The notes beneath the pieces are model-generated. The model saw only the letters and a program-made list of their open reading frames with translations. It did no database searches and had not been told where the DNA came from. Made by a program: the position numbers and the translations under genes. From Albifimbria verrucaria (Eukaryota > Ascomycota > Sordariomycetes > Hypocreales > Stachybotryaceae), in NCBI GenBank assembly GCA_020081605.1, contig JAHREC010000009.1, positions 3,906,001 through 3,970,000 of the forward strand: a stretch of DNA of 64,000 nucleotides, given 5' to 3'. Shown here in pieces: positions 41,135 to 52,840 of this stretch (the first letter of the stretch is position 1; every line of letters starts with the position of its first letter).

Positions 41135-41829
41135 CGGTCTATGGAGGCGTAGGGGCGGATAGTCGCTTGCATAGGGGTCGAGGATCGTCCAGCGGGTAGT
41201 GATGCTGATAAGACTCTGGGTTGCTGATTGCTGTAGGGGTCGGCGGCTCGGGACGTAATCGTGGAAGGGTGAATAGCGAGGGGACGCCAGGGTGCCGGCA
41301 CCCAAAAAGAGGAGATAATGGGGTTGACGGGGAGACGCGGATTTCGAGAACGGGCTGGGATGGCGGAGGGTGGTATAATCTATATAAGAAGCGGAAGATA
41401 GGACATCACGACGTGCAAGCACCTGACAGACAGCATAATCCTTAATGGAACACGACCCGCTAGGTCGAGGTGCCACGGGTTCTCCGTCATGCATCGAGCG
41501 CAGGCTGTGGCGGTGCGGTCAGGTGACCGACGTCATCAGTTGTGCTGAGTGGGCAGAGCTGCTGGACAGTGGAGCTGCACGCCTGTGGCTTGACCCTCGT
41601 CCCGCCTCAGCAACAGCGCCTACCTGACTGACGCATGAGGTGCTGAGGATAACGACCTGTATCAACCTACGATAGCTTCGCCGTCGACGCCTCCAACCCC
41701 CATCGCCAACCCCCACCCCAGCTCCTTGGGCTTCCTACAGTGCTCGAGACCGCCGCCACAGCTGCACCCCTTCTACCATCACATTGAATTTCTGAAGCTC
41801 TGCGGTTCATCCCTCTAAGCTCCGCCAAT
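41135..41829. promoter_or_regulatory. shared divergent upstream region of the NIPA-like and V-ATPase E genes
   Basis: The two start codons face away from each other 695 bp apart, so both promoters must lie here. I could not identify specific operator sites. The region is GC-rich, with no long open frame of its own. Confidence 0.6.
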
Positions 41830-42654
41830 ATGTCGCAACACGCCTTGTCCGACCAGCAGGTATGTCCGTCTCGAATGCACCGCGCGTCATCCACGATGGC
41901 CCCGCAGCACGTCTCTAATCAGCCACGACGCAATCTAGGTCGATAATGAGCTCCGCAAGATGACGGCGTTCATCAAGCAGGAGGCTATGGAGAAGGCGCG
42001 CGAGATCGAGATCAAGGCCAACGAGGAGTTCGAGATTGAGAAGTCCAAGCTGGTCCGCCAGGAGACCGACGCCATCGACAGCCAGTACGAGAAGAAGTTC
42101 AAGCAGGCCGCCCTGTCACAGCAGATCACCCGCTCAACCGTTGCCAACAAGACCCGACTCAAGGTTCTTGGTGCCCGCCAGGAGTTGCTGGACAGCATAT
42201 TCGAGGAGGCCCGGGAAAGCTCGCCGAGGGTGTCAAGGACAAGAAGAAGTACCAGGCCATTCTCAAGGGCCTCATCCTTCAGGGCCTCTACGCCCTGAAT
42301 GAGAAGGATGTGCAGATCCGTGCCCGCAAGGCCGACTTTGACGCCGTTAAGAAGGCCATCGACGATGCCACCAAGGAGTACAAGCAGAAGCTCAGCAAGG
42401 AGACCTCAGCCTCGATTGTCGAGAACGACCCTGTTCCTGAGGGATCGTAAGTGCCCAATTCACCAAGTTTCCTTACCGTACAACTTTACTAACCGTGTTA
42501 CAGTGCCGGAGGTGTCATAATTGTTGGCGGCAACGGCAAGATTGAGATCGACAACACCTTCGAGGCCCGGCTGAAGCTGTTGGAGGAATCCGCCGCCCCT
42601 GCCATCCGAGAAACCCTCTTTGGCAAGAACCCGAACCGCAAATTCTTCGACTAG
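41830..42654 (+). CDS. vma4: V-type proton ATPase subunit E
   Basis: Peripheral stator subunit of the vacuolar H+-ATPase; with subunit G it links the V1 head to the membrane sector. Exon 1 codes only ten residues ([10 protein letters not shown]). The long coiled-coil follows, starting [20 protein letters not shown], and is rich in Glu, Lys and Arg. The globular end carries [20 protein letters not shown] and closes with [10 protein letters not shown], all typical of the family. Introns: 41860-41938 and 42447-42503. One base is lost near 42216, in the A-run before [12 protein letters not shown]; counted through, the product is 229 aa, the normal length. Its stop lies 177 bp from the convergent stop of the CANIN-like gene. 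Confidence 0.94.
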
Positions 42655-42831
42655 ATCTGGAACCGCAGAGAACGTGCATGCAGGCCGATGCACAGGAGAG
42701 GAGTGGGATTAGAGCAAACTTCAAACCACTGGAGACTCGCACCACATGAATGTCCGCATGCTTCGCAGCAAAGAGGCTGTATTATACACTATAACCTTAC
42801 CACCCGCTGAATATACTCGTGAGCCGTTGCT

Positions 42832-44801
42832 TCATAATTCGTGACCCCTGTTTCCTGTCCAAGCCGTGCATGTCTCCCATATCATCCATCGCGGTGCATT
42901 TGTCCTATCATGAGCTGGCGGCATCCGCAGGCTTCTGAAATACTTTTTCATCAGATCCTGCTGCCGCGGCAGAAACGGATCGACCTTCTCACCAGGCAAG
43001 TCGAACACGCTCTTCTTGGCCTTCCGCTTTGTGCGAACAGCAAAAATAAGCCGCTGTTGCACCCACTCAATAACGCTCTTGGCCTCCGTGCGGGCTAGCT
43101 TCATCCCGGAATCATTAATCTTCCTCCAGACCTCCCTTAGCTTGGTAGCGAGCTCGTCAACGTCTTGATTGAACTGCGTTTCATCTTCGGCATCACTCGA
43201 AGCCACGAAAGAGCCATCGTCGATACAAACGTCCAGCAGGATGATGCTGGCTCGCAGCTCTGCAAAATCGGTTTTCGAACTGACTGCAAAGTCGCTTCCA
43301 TCCAAGCGGCCGATAGCCCCCTGATGGTCATGACTTCTTCGGGATGATGACGAGCTAGTGCAGTATCATCAAAAGGAAGACGATTGCGAGTCTTCTCCGT
43401 AGTTCATGAGTTCGTGGAGTATTGATGGGTAGACAAAGCACAGCGTTGATCCTAATACATTGCGTCTTGATATTGCTATGCAGCAAAGAGCATGCCTCGT
43501 AGCACTATTCATGTAAGTCTTAGGCTACAAGATGTTCAGGGAGTGCACTTACAAACGAGTCCCATGAAGGTTGTGGTATAGCCTCGACAAGAGCGCTGAT
43601 TGCTGCTTCATACTTGCCAAGAACGTTGGTATTCGTGATGAGAAATTTGTCCAAAGACATGCGCAGCAGTGTCCTTACTGCGTACTCGACTGTTTCCGTA
43701 GACAGGTGCTTGGCGATACGTTCCAGTAAACCAAGAAATGACTCAAGACATGACCAGTCACGATCTTCATACGGAGCTGGGGTTGGCCTTAGAACATTTA
43801 AATCTGCACTTGCGTCTTTGAGTTGCTCATCTGCCCCTAGACGCAGAAACAATTCTTCCAGTCGATCTGGTGTCACCCGCTGGTGAACAAGATCGGTGCA
43901 TTCTTGGATAATGTTGCAGTACTCTTGTCGCATAAGCATCGATTTCTGAACGCACACCTCGTTTAGCATCCACTCAAAAAGCTCCTCAGGCAGACCTCCC
44001 GTCTTTCGTAAGATAGTGAATGGCAGACCGGACACGAGATTCTGCTCTCTTGTTTGGATATCACCATGGGTGATGAGCTGCCAAGGCCCACGACTGGCCT
44101 TTTGGGGATTGGAGAGCTTGATGGAGACTTGTAGTCTTGATCAAAGAAGCAATACCAGAGCTGTGCCTGTCCAGGCTCAGACCTTTGTACCGCTCTTAGG
44201 ACCTTTTGGGCATTATGACCGCCTTGGTCGTTGACAATATCAACGAGGGTATTACCCATCGGCGATGTATGCCCACGTTCCTTAAGACGTTCGCCATCGT
44301 CCTTTTCCTTAGCTGACTTTACTCTCAACGAACTTGCATTTGTTGCATCATCCTGGAGAGCATCCTTGGCCAACGCCTTGAGATCGAACTTGTGTTTCGG
44401 CATCACCGCCAAAGGCGATGAATGAAACTCCACCGCCGTCCTCTTGCTCCTGGGCGTGGCATAAGGGTTTGATGCCGGCTTGGCCTTTGGGACGACATTT
44501 GCAGGACGGCCTTGCCCTAGGAGAGTGGACAAGTCCTCCAGGGAGTCGTCCGAGAAGCTGCCATCATCACCATCATCATCGTCGGATGCACCGATCTCCT
44601 GTTTCGAGATGTGAGATTTGCTTGACAGCGTTCCCTTGTTTGGAGAGCTCCTGATGCTCAGCGGAGACGAGGGCGGAAGGGATGACTGCGATTGTTGGGC
44701 TGCAGAGCTGGTTGGCGTTTCTGAAGCCGACTGTGATTTAGGCACCGGCTTGAAGAAATTCAGGATGCTCCCGTTGCGGGATTTCTGATCTTTTGAGACA
44801 T
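42832..44801 (-). CDS. probable CANIN-domain protein (Nse6/SLF2-like, Smc5/6 partner)
   Basis: Nuclear protein that I place tentatively with the CANIN (Coiled-coil SMC6 And NSE5 INteracting) family, partners of the Smc5/6 genome-maintenance complex. The N-terminal about 230 residues are disordered, Ser/Pro/Asp-rich, with an acidic patch (ASDDDDGDDGSFSDDS). The folded, mainly helical half begins near LVSGLPFTILRKTGGLPEE and continues FEWMLNEVC, the part that recalls CANIN. The start at 44801 is preferred because it gives an N-terminal ILNFFKPV, a PIP-box-like motif. Three one-base losses are seen, near 44785, 44130 and 43319. A provisional intron is 43392-43552, with a good donor and a weak acceptor (GAGAAG). 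Counted through, the product is 603 aa. The family call is by impression of a divergent domain and could be wrong; that this is a real conserved-type gene is more certain. Confidence 0.6.
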
Positions 44802-45290
44802 CTTCCCTGCTACTTCATAGGACAGAATGGAGTATTCGCAGCGGCTGTTCAGGCATTGCGTTTGGGAAACGCATGGCTACACAATCACAATCTCATTAAC
44901 AGGCCGTCAACGCGCAAGATGTTGGTTCTGACCTGCACGCGTGCGCAAGCCACATCTACCTGGATCGATTACTACATGTGGCGCAGCATTATAACCCCCA
45001 ACAAGAAACAGAGCCCTTTCAGGCTTCGACTCATATAATTACACAATGACATAACCTCAATGATACAGTATGGTACTGTATACAATAAATTTAAATAATC
45101 TGATTCTTTCAAACTATATGCGGACGCAAATACTGTACAATTCCTGTGCGTGTTAAACAACACCAGCACTGATTTCACTGCACAGCGTCTTGTTACTGCA
45201 TAACTACACAGCGTTCAACTACAAACGGGCTACTCAAAAACATAATCTTTCGTTCTCACTTTCATCCAAAAGCTGGTTCGTGTAACTCAA
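44802..45290. other. intergenic between CANIN-like and malate synthase genes
   Basis: Holds the upstream region of the CANIN-like gene and the 3' flank of malate synthase, both on the minus strand. It is AT-rich near 45.05-45.2 kb. No gene recognised. Confidence 0.6.
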
Positions 45291-47116
45291 TTAAAGCTTC
45301 GATGCGGGGCTCGGCGTTCCTGGCTGTGTGATCTCGTCGTACAGCAGACTACTAGGACGTTAGCGACATCTAAGGGAGACAGGGAATCAAGAGTACTGAC
45401 GTTGTCAAAAGTCTGCGTAGTCTTCACCGGTGACCTGACCGGCAAAGTATTGGGCAGCCAGATGGTACTTGTTGCCCTTAGGAGCCTTCGCGGCAAGACC
45501 ATCGGCAGACTCCTTCAGGAGCTTCAAGGCATAGGCCTTGTCCACCTTCTTACCCTCAGCAGTGGTCACGCCGTGCTTGACCCATTGCCACAACTGGCTA
45601 CGGGACACCTCGGCGGTGGCAGCATCCTCCCTGTTTTTTTGTCTCATTAGCTTGATGCACTTATCCCTTGTAGTTGAATTTGGCGTCTTACATGAGGTAG
45701 TTGATGGGCACGCATCCGACACCTCGGATCCAGGCCTCCATGTATCCCAGGCCAATGTTAAGGTTCTTTCGGATACCTTCCTCAGTGATCTTACCGGGAA
45801 CGTTCATGTTAAGCAGGTCGTTCTGTCCGATCTGGACATCCTCCCGGCGGACGAAAAGCTGGTTAGGCGTAGGCATGTGCTTGTTGAAGATCTCGCTAGC
45901 AATGCCAGCAAGAACCGGGTGAGCCACCCAGGTACCATCGTGACCGGCGCGCACCTCACGAAGCTTGTCCGCACGAACACCGTCCATGGCCTTGTCGTTG
46001 GCCTCCTTGTCGTCCTTGATGGGGATCTGGGCAGCCATGCCACCCATGGCGTGCACGCCACGCTTGTGGCAGGTCTGGATCAGAAGCTTGACGTAGGCAT
46101 CCATAAACGGAACGGTCATGGTGACGGCAGATCTGTCGGGAAGAACAAAGTTGCTGTTGTTGCGGAACTTCTTAATGGTGCTGAAGATGTAGTCCCATCG
46201 ACCACAGTTGAGACCTGAGCTGTGCTCACGCAATTCATAGATGATTTCGTCCATCTCGAAGGCGGCCAGGATAGTCTCAATCAAGACAGTACCACGGATG
46301 GTGCCGCGAGGCATGCCGATGTAGTCCTGGGCCAAGTTGAAGACATCGTTCCAAAGGCGGGCCTCAAGGTGGCTCTCCATCTTGGGGAGGTAGAAGTAAG
46401 GGCCGAAACCGCGGCGCTGGGTCTCTGCGGCATTGTGGAAGAAGTAAAGACCGAAGTCGAAAAGAGATCCAGAAATGGGCTCGCCATCCACGGTCAAGTG
46501 CTTCTCAACAAGGTGCCATCCACGAGGGCGGACGATGAGGGTAGGAAGGGTACGGTCAGTGCGGAGCTTGTACTCTTTGGAGCCAATCTTGAAGTCTACC
46601 TGGCGGCGATTGGCGTCGTAGAGGTTGACCTGGCCGCTGAGCATGTTCTCCCAGGTGGGCGCACTCGAATCTGAGGATGATTATGTTAGTCAATGAATGT
46701 CGAAAGGAACCTAAGCTCTCTTGTAGCCGCTCCTGAGTTGTGAAGCTCAACATACCCTCAAAATCGGCCATGTAAGTCCAGACGTCGGCGTTGAGCGCAT
46801 TCACGACCATCTTTCGGTCGGTGGGTCCAGTAATCTCGACACGACGGTCGACCAAACCAGGGGCCGGAGGAGCGCCCTTCCATGTGGGATTCTCGCGGAT
46901 GTGCTTTGTCTCGGGAAGGAAGTCGGGAAGAGTACCACGGTCAATCTCAGCCTGGCGGAGTTTGCGACGCTCCAACAGGCTCTTGCGCGTGCTGTTGAAC
47001 GAGCGGTGGAGCAGGGCAAGGAAGGCCAGGGCCTCTGGGGTTAGGATCTTGCGGTGGGCATCGTCCACTTTGCCGAGGACGGAGACGCCCTGGAGGATGG
47101 TCTGAACGGTTGCCAT
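45291..47116 (-). CDS. acuE: malate synthase, peroxisomal/glyoxysomal
   Basis: Condenses glyoxylate with acetyl-CoA to malate, the second glyoxylate-cycle step, needed for growth on acetate and fatty acids. Form A (plant/fungal) landmarks are present: [28 protein letters not shown], the [18 protein letters not shown] active-site region, [11 protein letters not shown], and [10 protein letters not shown] near the C-terminal third. Exons: 46756-47116, 45692-46670, 45401-45630 and 45291-45351. The last exon codes about 20 residues ending in SKL, a canonical PTS1. A one-base loss near 45408 makes a stop directly after YADF; counted through, the frame crosses the final intron (45352-45400) correctly and gives 543 aa, the family length. 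Such genes are usually induced by acetate and carbon-repressed; see the upstream region. Confidence 0.95.
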
Positions 47117-47871
47117 TGTGTGTTTTCTTGTTTCACTGCGACTCAATGAGAAAGCAAATGAAGGAGGATGATGATGAGCGAAGCAGCAGGGAGATCTATG
47201 AGATTCTCAACTGCGAGCAAATAGCTATCACATGTGAGCAGGTGGATCTAGCTGTTGAGGAGAGATATGCAAACTTACTAATGAGGATGACCATGCACTT
47301 ATCTGATTAGACGCGATGCTGATAGACAGACTGATAGTTGATTGCGTCCCTGGAGGATGGAACACTGTATCAAGCTTTGACGATAATGTGAAAGGGAAGG
47401 TTTACAGGTTAAGTCGGTGGGAGAGTTGAACTACAAGTGCATGTATATATCCGGGGTAAAAGGGTCTGGCTGTTACCTTAACATGACGCATTCTCCACGT
47501 CCGATAGGCTCAAGCTCCCTACCATGTGTTTGCCAGAGCTCGGCTAGTGCTGCGTGCCCCGGTAATCGGAGTCGGCAGCGGCCGGGTCAGCCAGCAATTG
47601 TCACTGATGGTGGGGAGGGAGAAGGGCTCGGCCAGATGGAGGACAGAGCAGAGATAGCCGCGCCACCAGTTGAGGTGAAGCATGTGTGATGAAATGCATG
47701 TGCATGTGCTATTCGGTTCGGGCAACTCGATGGCGCTAACGATGGGCCGAGCTGCGTCATTGCGGAAGGCCGACGTCTGGAACCGCGGGGTAGCGAGCGC
47801 TGGATAGAGGCCAAATGCCGGACTCTCCCCAGAAATACAGTTCGGTTCAGCGCGCTTCACGGCCGGTCGTC

Positions 47872-47899
47872 GTGTGGTGTGGTGTGGTGTTGTGTAGTG
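47872..47899. repeat. GTGTG short tandem repeat
   Basis: Four imperfect copies of a GTGTG-type pentamer (GTGTGGTGTG) in the malate synthase upstream region. Confidence 0.75.
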
Positions 47900-49742
47900 C
47901 CTTGGCTTTCCGCCTGACCGAGGGCCGATCTTGACGATGCCATGATATGCCGGATGCCAATCATATTCACCAATCGAGGGCCCCAGTTTGGCAAACAAAA
48001 CATGACTGCGACGATATAAACTACCACGGCTAATCCAAGATGGATGTTTGGCTCAAGAGCTGTCGTAGAATCATTGTTTGATGGCGTTTATACATCTGGT
48101 GATATCACCCGCCAGGGCCACCAACTGCTCAACTTACCGTGTATGCCGACTTCTACAACTGCTCTCAACAACATGATTCACCCTCTACAACGAACCCAAT
48201 TGATACCGAATCTAGGCTCAATCCATGAATCTCTGCTTGGAAACATCCCTGACACTAGCAGTTTCAATGCATAGCCGTGTCTTTCTTATAACCATCCTGA
48301 CAGGTAGCCGTCATCCCACCCGCGCCTGGACCGAGGAGCCGAGGTTTGGCTGGGGCGCACGACTACCTCACGTCTGCTCAGTATCCGGCATGGTCTCTGC
48401 TGCCGTTTAACAATAAAGAGTCCGTGGTGCAGGCCTAATGCAGCGGCATACTTCTTGTCCAACAATGGGTCGAGACTGTGCACTTTGACCTGCAAGTTAG
48501 ACCTTGTGGTGCCTCAGCGTTCCAATCAATGGCGACCATCAATCGCTGTATCACCAATGACCATGGAATCGGTTACTTGCGGCTGGCATGTCATTCGCAC
48601 GCTCACTCATGGCCATGCAATAGGATCTTGGATGGATACATCTCCCAGTCCTAAGGGACGAGCGATCATTGGTTGTTCCGCAGGAATGCAGCCATGCCTG
48701 AAATATTGAGCCGATACCACAGCCCTTTGCATTCCTTCTCTTTTACCAAGCCAGTGGTAAGCAAAGAAGGAGGATCTCTAGGGGCGATGTCCTGGAGAAA
48801 GTATCCAAGAACATAGGGTTTGATTCGGATCGAAAGTTGACACGTAAAGAATAAAAGCATGCTGATACTTAGCATAAGCCCATCACCTACTCAATCATTT
48901 TAGCTGACTTGTAAGACCAGTATTCGTCTAAAGGTCCGAGACAGAATTGATTTACCATCCTTTCCCCTACCAATTGCTCCCTTACCAGGCTTATGGCAGG
49001 GGTTTTCACTGTAGGTAGGCAGTCTTGGTCTTGTCAGCCCGTGTAACCTGGTAGGGGAGTCATATTACAGGATACTCAAACTCGCCTGGAACAAATTGGC
49101 CATGCTGAGACTTCAGCCTCACCAGCCTGTTACTCTCTGAAGAGGCATTTCGTCAGCAACACACTGTGAGCTTTGGAAGGCCTTGTTGAGTAACATTGCA
49201 CTTTACAGTATCTCCTTACCCTTTCTTTTCACAGCGTACACCCGTTGTAATCTTTTGTGTTTCTGCTTTCTTCATTTGTTCGCTTCTTTTCTTTCTTTCC
49301 TGATTCCAAACAGTCGCTTTCTTACATCATGTGTTTTGAAAAGGGCCCAATGGGGCGGAACTCCGGCAACGTGCGATAAAGAGCCGTGGTAAATGGGAAA
49401 CAATTGGTTGTCAACCTAATAGGAAGTAGCCCGAAAAGGCAGTACTCGACGGCAGGATTCCTGATCAACAAGATGACAGTCGGATAATCCCAGCAACTGA
49501 GTCCATTGTCTGAGTAACCGACAATGCCCAATTCTGTGTGATCGTCTGCCTCTCCCACTTGGCGACCCATGTTCAACGCTGGAGGGCGGAGTCGATCTCT
49601 GCTGTACCCTCCGCCACGTTCGGCTGTTTCAGATGCAGCGTCTTCTGGAGGGGCTTAATCAGTGTAACCTGCACCCAAGCGCAGCCCAGTGAGCTAGGCG
49701 GTTGCCTTTGTCACTTATTAATGGCCGGGTGTGGTGTGCGGA

Positions 49743-49761
49743 GCGATGCGATGCGATGCGA
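49743..49761. repeat. GCGAT pentamer microsatellite
   Basis: Almost four tandem copies of GCGAT in gene-free DNA. Confidence 0.85.
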
Positions 49762-51903
49762 GGCAGACCGACTCATCTAAGCACTTGAGGAAACGCTTTC
49801 GAGTATGCGCCAGGTCGGCACAGAAACAAACCAGCGTTGAGAAATGTGTTTTCCGTGGGCTAGTTGCATGCATGAAAGATGGGGTCACCACTACGACCAA
49901 GAGTCATTCCTGAGCTGGACGGAGACGGGCCGCGTAGCAGGGTCCCATTGAACCCTACGCCAGTGCCGGAGATACAGGTGGTGATAGCGGCCTACTCTAG
50001 ATGCATGAACCATGCGTACCTGTTCCTAATCTCCCTGGCCGTGATCAAACACGGTCGGCTTCTAAGAAGCAGGCTAGAATGCCGCTCACCTTTGAGCCTC
50101 ATGTGGTCAAGAGATCGATGGCTGGTTTGCAAGCTCGGAGATAGCAGCGGAGGCATATTAGTAGAGAGCCGTGCCTCACCACTGGGGGCTCCTTCGTGAA
50201 TGCAACGTGAGAACAGGCCCTGTCCAGTTTCTGCTTCTAGATGTGGAATGATGTGTCGCTTGTTCCAATGTCAATGGTACTTACTCTGTAGCAACCAACG
50301 AAACGGTCAGGTGGGCTGCGCCGGGCCCTAGTCTCCTCCCGATACCACGAGCCTCGGACTCCCAAAGGTCCGCCCTCCCCGCCGTGGAGCCCTAGCCAGC
50401 TTGTCCCTGGAAACCCGTATTGCAGAGATGGTGAAAAGGACATGGGGAGTCAGCATCATGCGAAAGAAAAGTACAGTAGCGTAGCGAGCTTACCTAAACT
50501 TACATGCGCCCGAAGCTGCGAAATGTTCCAGCAGGCTTCTGCGACGGAAGACAGGATTCTTGACACAGGTTGGCCAGGGATCCGCGACGAGTTGGTTGCA
50601 CAAGAGCACTCTACTGTGAGTTGCTGACAGTCGGCGAGGTGATCCTTCTTCCATTGCAACGTGGGGCGGAACGCGTGCTGTCTTATTCTGCTGTCTCTCC
50701 CTCACACACCTCAGGTTTACCCCTTTGCCGTTCTTGGTCAATACAATCTCGACATCTCACTCGGCTCCGCTGACGCTCAGGTCAAGGTACCACTGTAAGG
50801 GAAACCCGCCAAGGGTACATGCTTGAAGCGGCAGGCTCTGATTGGCGATCAGGCTCCTGCACCATCCATTACAGGTAGGTAACTTCATTTGATGTGCGCT
50901 GGGAGCTGCAGCTCGTGAGTGAAATTAGATGTACGCAAGCTACAGTGTGTGCAAGGTTTATCAACACGAAAGCTCTGTTGCTGTTGCGATGGACGGTGGA
51001 AGGAGAAAATTTCGGTTGACGATCCCGTACCGGGGTCATATAACTAAGGTAACTAACGTTGCCTACTAACTGACTAAACTGACGGGCAGAGAGAGGGCGT
51101 GTCCGTCTCGCTGGGAGCTGCTGTACTCAATACCTGCGGAATCTACCTGAATGCCTAGGTACCAACTGCACAGCACTATAAATGTCACTCCCGTCATGCT
51201 GGGTTAGGATGCTGCTGTACCTGCCGACCAATCAAAGCGGCCTGCTAATTAGAGACGCAGGTACCGCGTCCCGTGGCTAGAGGTACATAACTCCCCGGCG
51301 GCCATTTAGAGTTTGCGGTCAATGTGGCTTGCGGTACATCCGGAGCTTTAAGAGTGTACTTTGGACCGAGCACATGTACCTAGAATCTAGCGCCAAGTCG
51401 CTGTGGGTGACATCGTCAGCAGGCTCCGCAGCGACCGGGAATAGCGTACGGAGGCTGTAATTTTGCTTCATTTCGTCACTGGGGAGAAGAGCTAAGTGAG
51501 GCCCGTTGGACCCTTACTCGCCGGGCGAGCGAACCCAAGAGGCGCCTTGCCTCGACGGTTCTCGACGCATCATCATGACTAGACGTGATGCGAACAATGA
51601 CTGGACGGCGGGGCTCAGCCCGGCCAGAAATGTGAAGCCCAGCCCTGCGGCTTATCGTGAGGCTGGGAGGCATCCTTCGATGGTAGACCCTTGACAAGCT
51701 CTTGGCGAAACCACCCCCGCCCCTTAACCAGGGGCCGTACATACGTGCATAGCGTGCACAGCTACGGTAATTATGGAAATGTGTCCCTTGGTCACCAAGG
51801 CCTGCCAGCCAAGCTCGCTCCTCCTCAGCCCAATCTTGCACAACCAAGCATCGTCGTTGCATATACAGTACTGCATGACAGCGCCTTGGTGCTAAAAGGG
51901 GGC

Positions 51904-51931
51904 GAAAGATGAAAGATGAAAGATGAAAGAT
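51904..51931. repeat. GAAAGAT heptamer tandem repeat
   Basis: Four copies of a GAAAGAT unit about 0.9 kb before the flippase start. No gene overlaps. Confidence 0.85.
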
Positions 51932-52387
51932 AGGGGTGACGTAGGAGGGAAAAAGCCGGACGAGAGAGAGATGGAGCAACAGATACAGCAACGGACGGAT
52001 CACGGAGTAGACGCGGTGATTGTTCGCGAACTTTTTCTCTCTTTCTTTGGACTGCTTACCAATACCAACCAGTTTTGGGTCTGTCCCGGGGCGTAACAAA
52101 CATCCGCATTTTCCGCATTTGGGGCCGTGTCGTGTTGGTAATAATGAGTGGTCGATGTAGCAGTGACCTGGAGCCTCGTACATGCGGTACAGGTAGCAGC
52201 AGAGAGACGGAACCCCATCCCCCAAACCCACTTCCTCGCCTCGCGCTCTCTCCCTCTCTGTCTTTTCCTGGCCACCCTAGGTCCCTAGCATACCTTAGCT
52301 TACCAAACCGCGAGCCTAAGGGAGCGTTGCTGCTGACTGCCGCCGCGCCCTCCCCCAATTAACGCCCTGCTAGGCGGTGGCCGTCGG

Positions 52388-52840
52388 ATGGCCCGGGACC
52401 TACTGTGCTACTGTACCTTAGTCTGTAGCAGTTACCTCCGTTACCTCCTCTGCCATACCCACTTCCCTCGCCCATTTTCCCACTCCCACTCCCACGCCTC
52501 ACCCGTCCCACTGACGGTGTTCATTCTTCCAGGCCCAAGCTTAGCCTGTCGTCTAATCTTCGCGACTTTTTCTCCTTCAGCCCCTCCAATTGCTGACACG
52601 CAGCGAAACATCACCACCTTCACCAGTTCGCTGGAATACCGCGTCGACCGCCGTCCTCGATCCCTCTCGCATCTCTCCCTCTCTTCCCCAAAGGCCCGAC
52701 GCCAACCCTTCGACATTCGATCCCTCTCGTGTGAGCCCCCGTATCCTCTACCGCTACATTGCTCTACAACCTCGACACCGAACCACAACCTGGCTGGAAA
52801 CCGGGGCCCAAACCGGGCGTTGGCCCGCGACTTGTTCATC
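52388..52840 (+). other. pyrimidine-rich flippase leader with an in-frame upstream extension
   Basis: This 453-nt stretch is in frame with the flippase and free of stops. The implied residues are rich in Ser, Pro, Leu and His, as pyrimidine-rich DNA gives in any frame. I read it as 5' leader, with the real start at 52841. Confidence 0.6.

Larger units (their letters stand above)
47117..52387. other. malate synthase upstream region and gene-poor DNA
   Basis: The first about 900 bp are the malate synthase promoter side, with several SYGGRG-type hexamers (for example at 47451, 47554 and 47610). From 48 to 51.9 kb I recognise no gene. From about 51.95 kb the plus strand becomes pyrimidine-rich, the start of the flippase upstream and leader region. 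Confidence 0.5.

Noticed and set aside
45287..45502. Alternative 71-codon frame at the malate synthase 3' end
   Set aside because: It runs through the last intron in a different phase; the spliced frame ending in SKL explains the region better.
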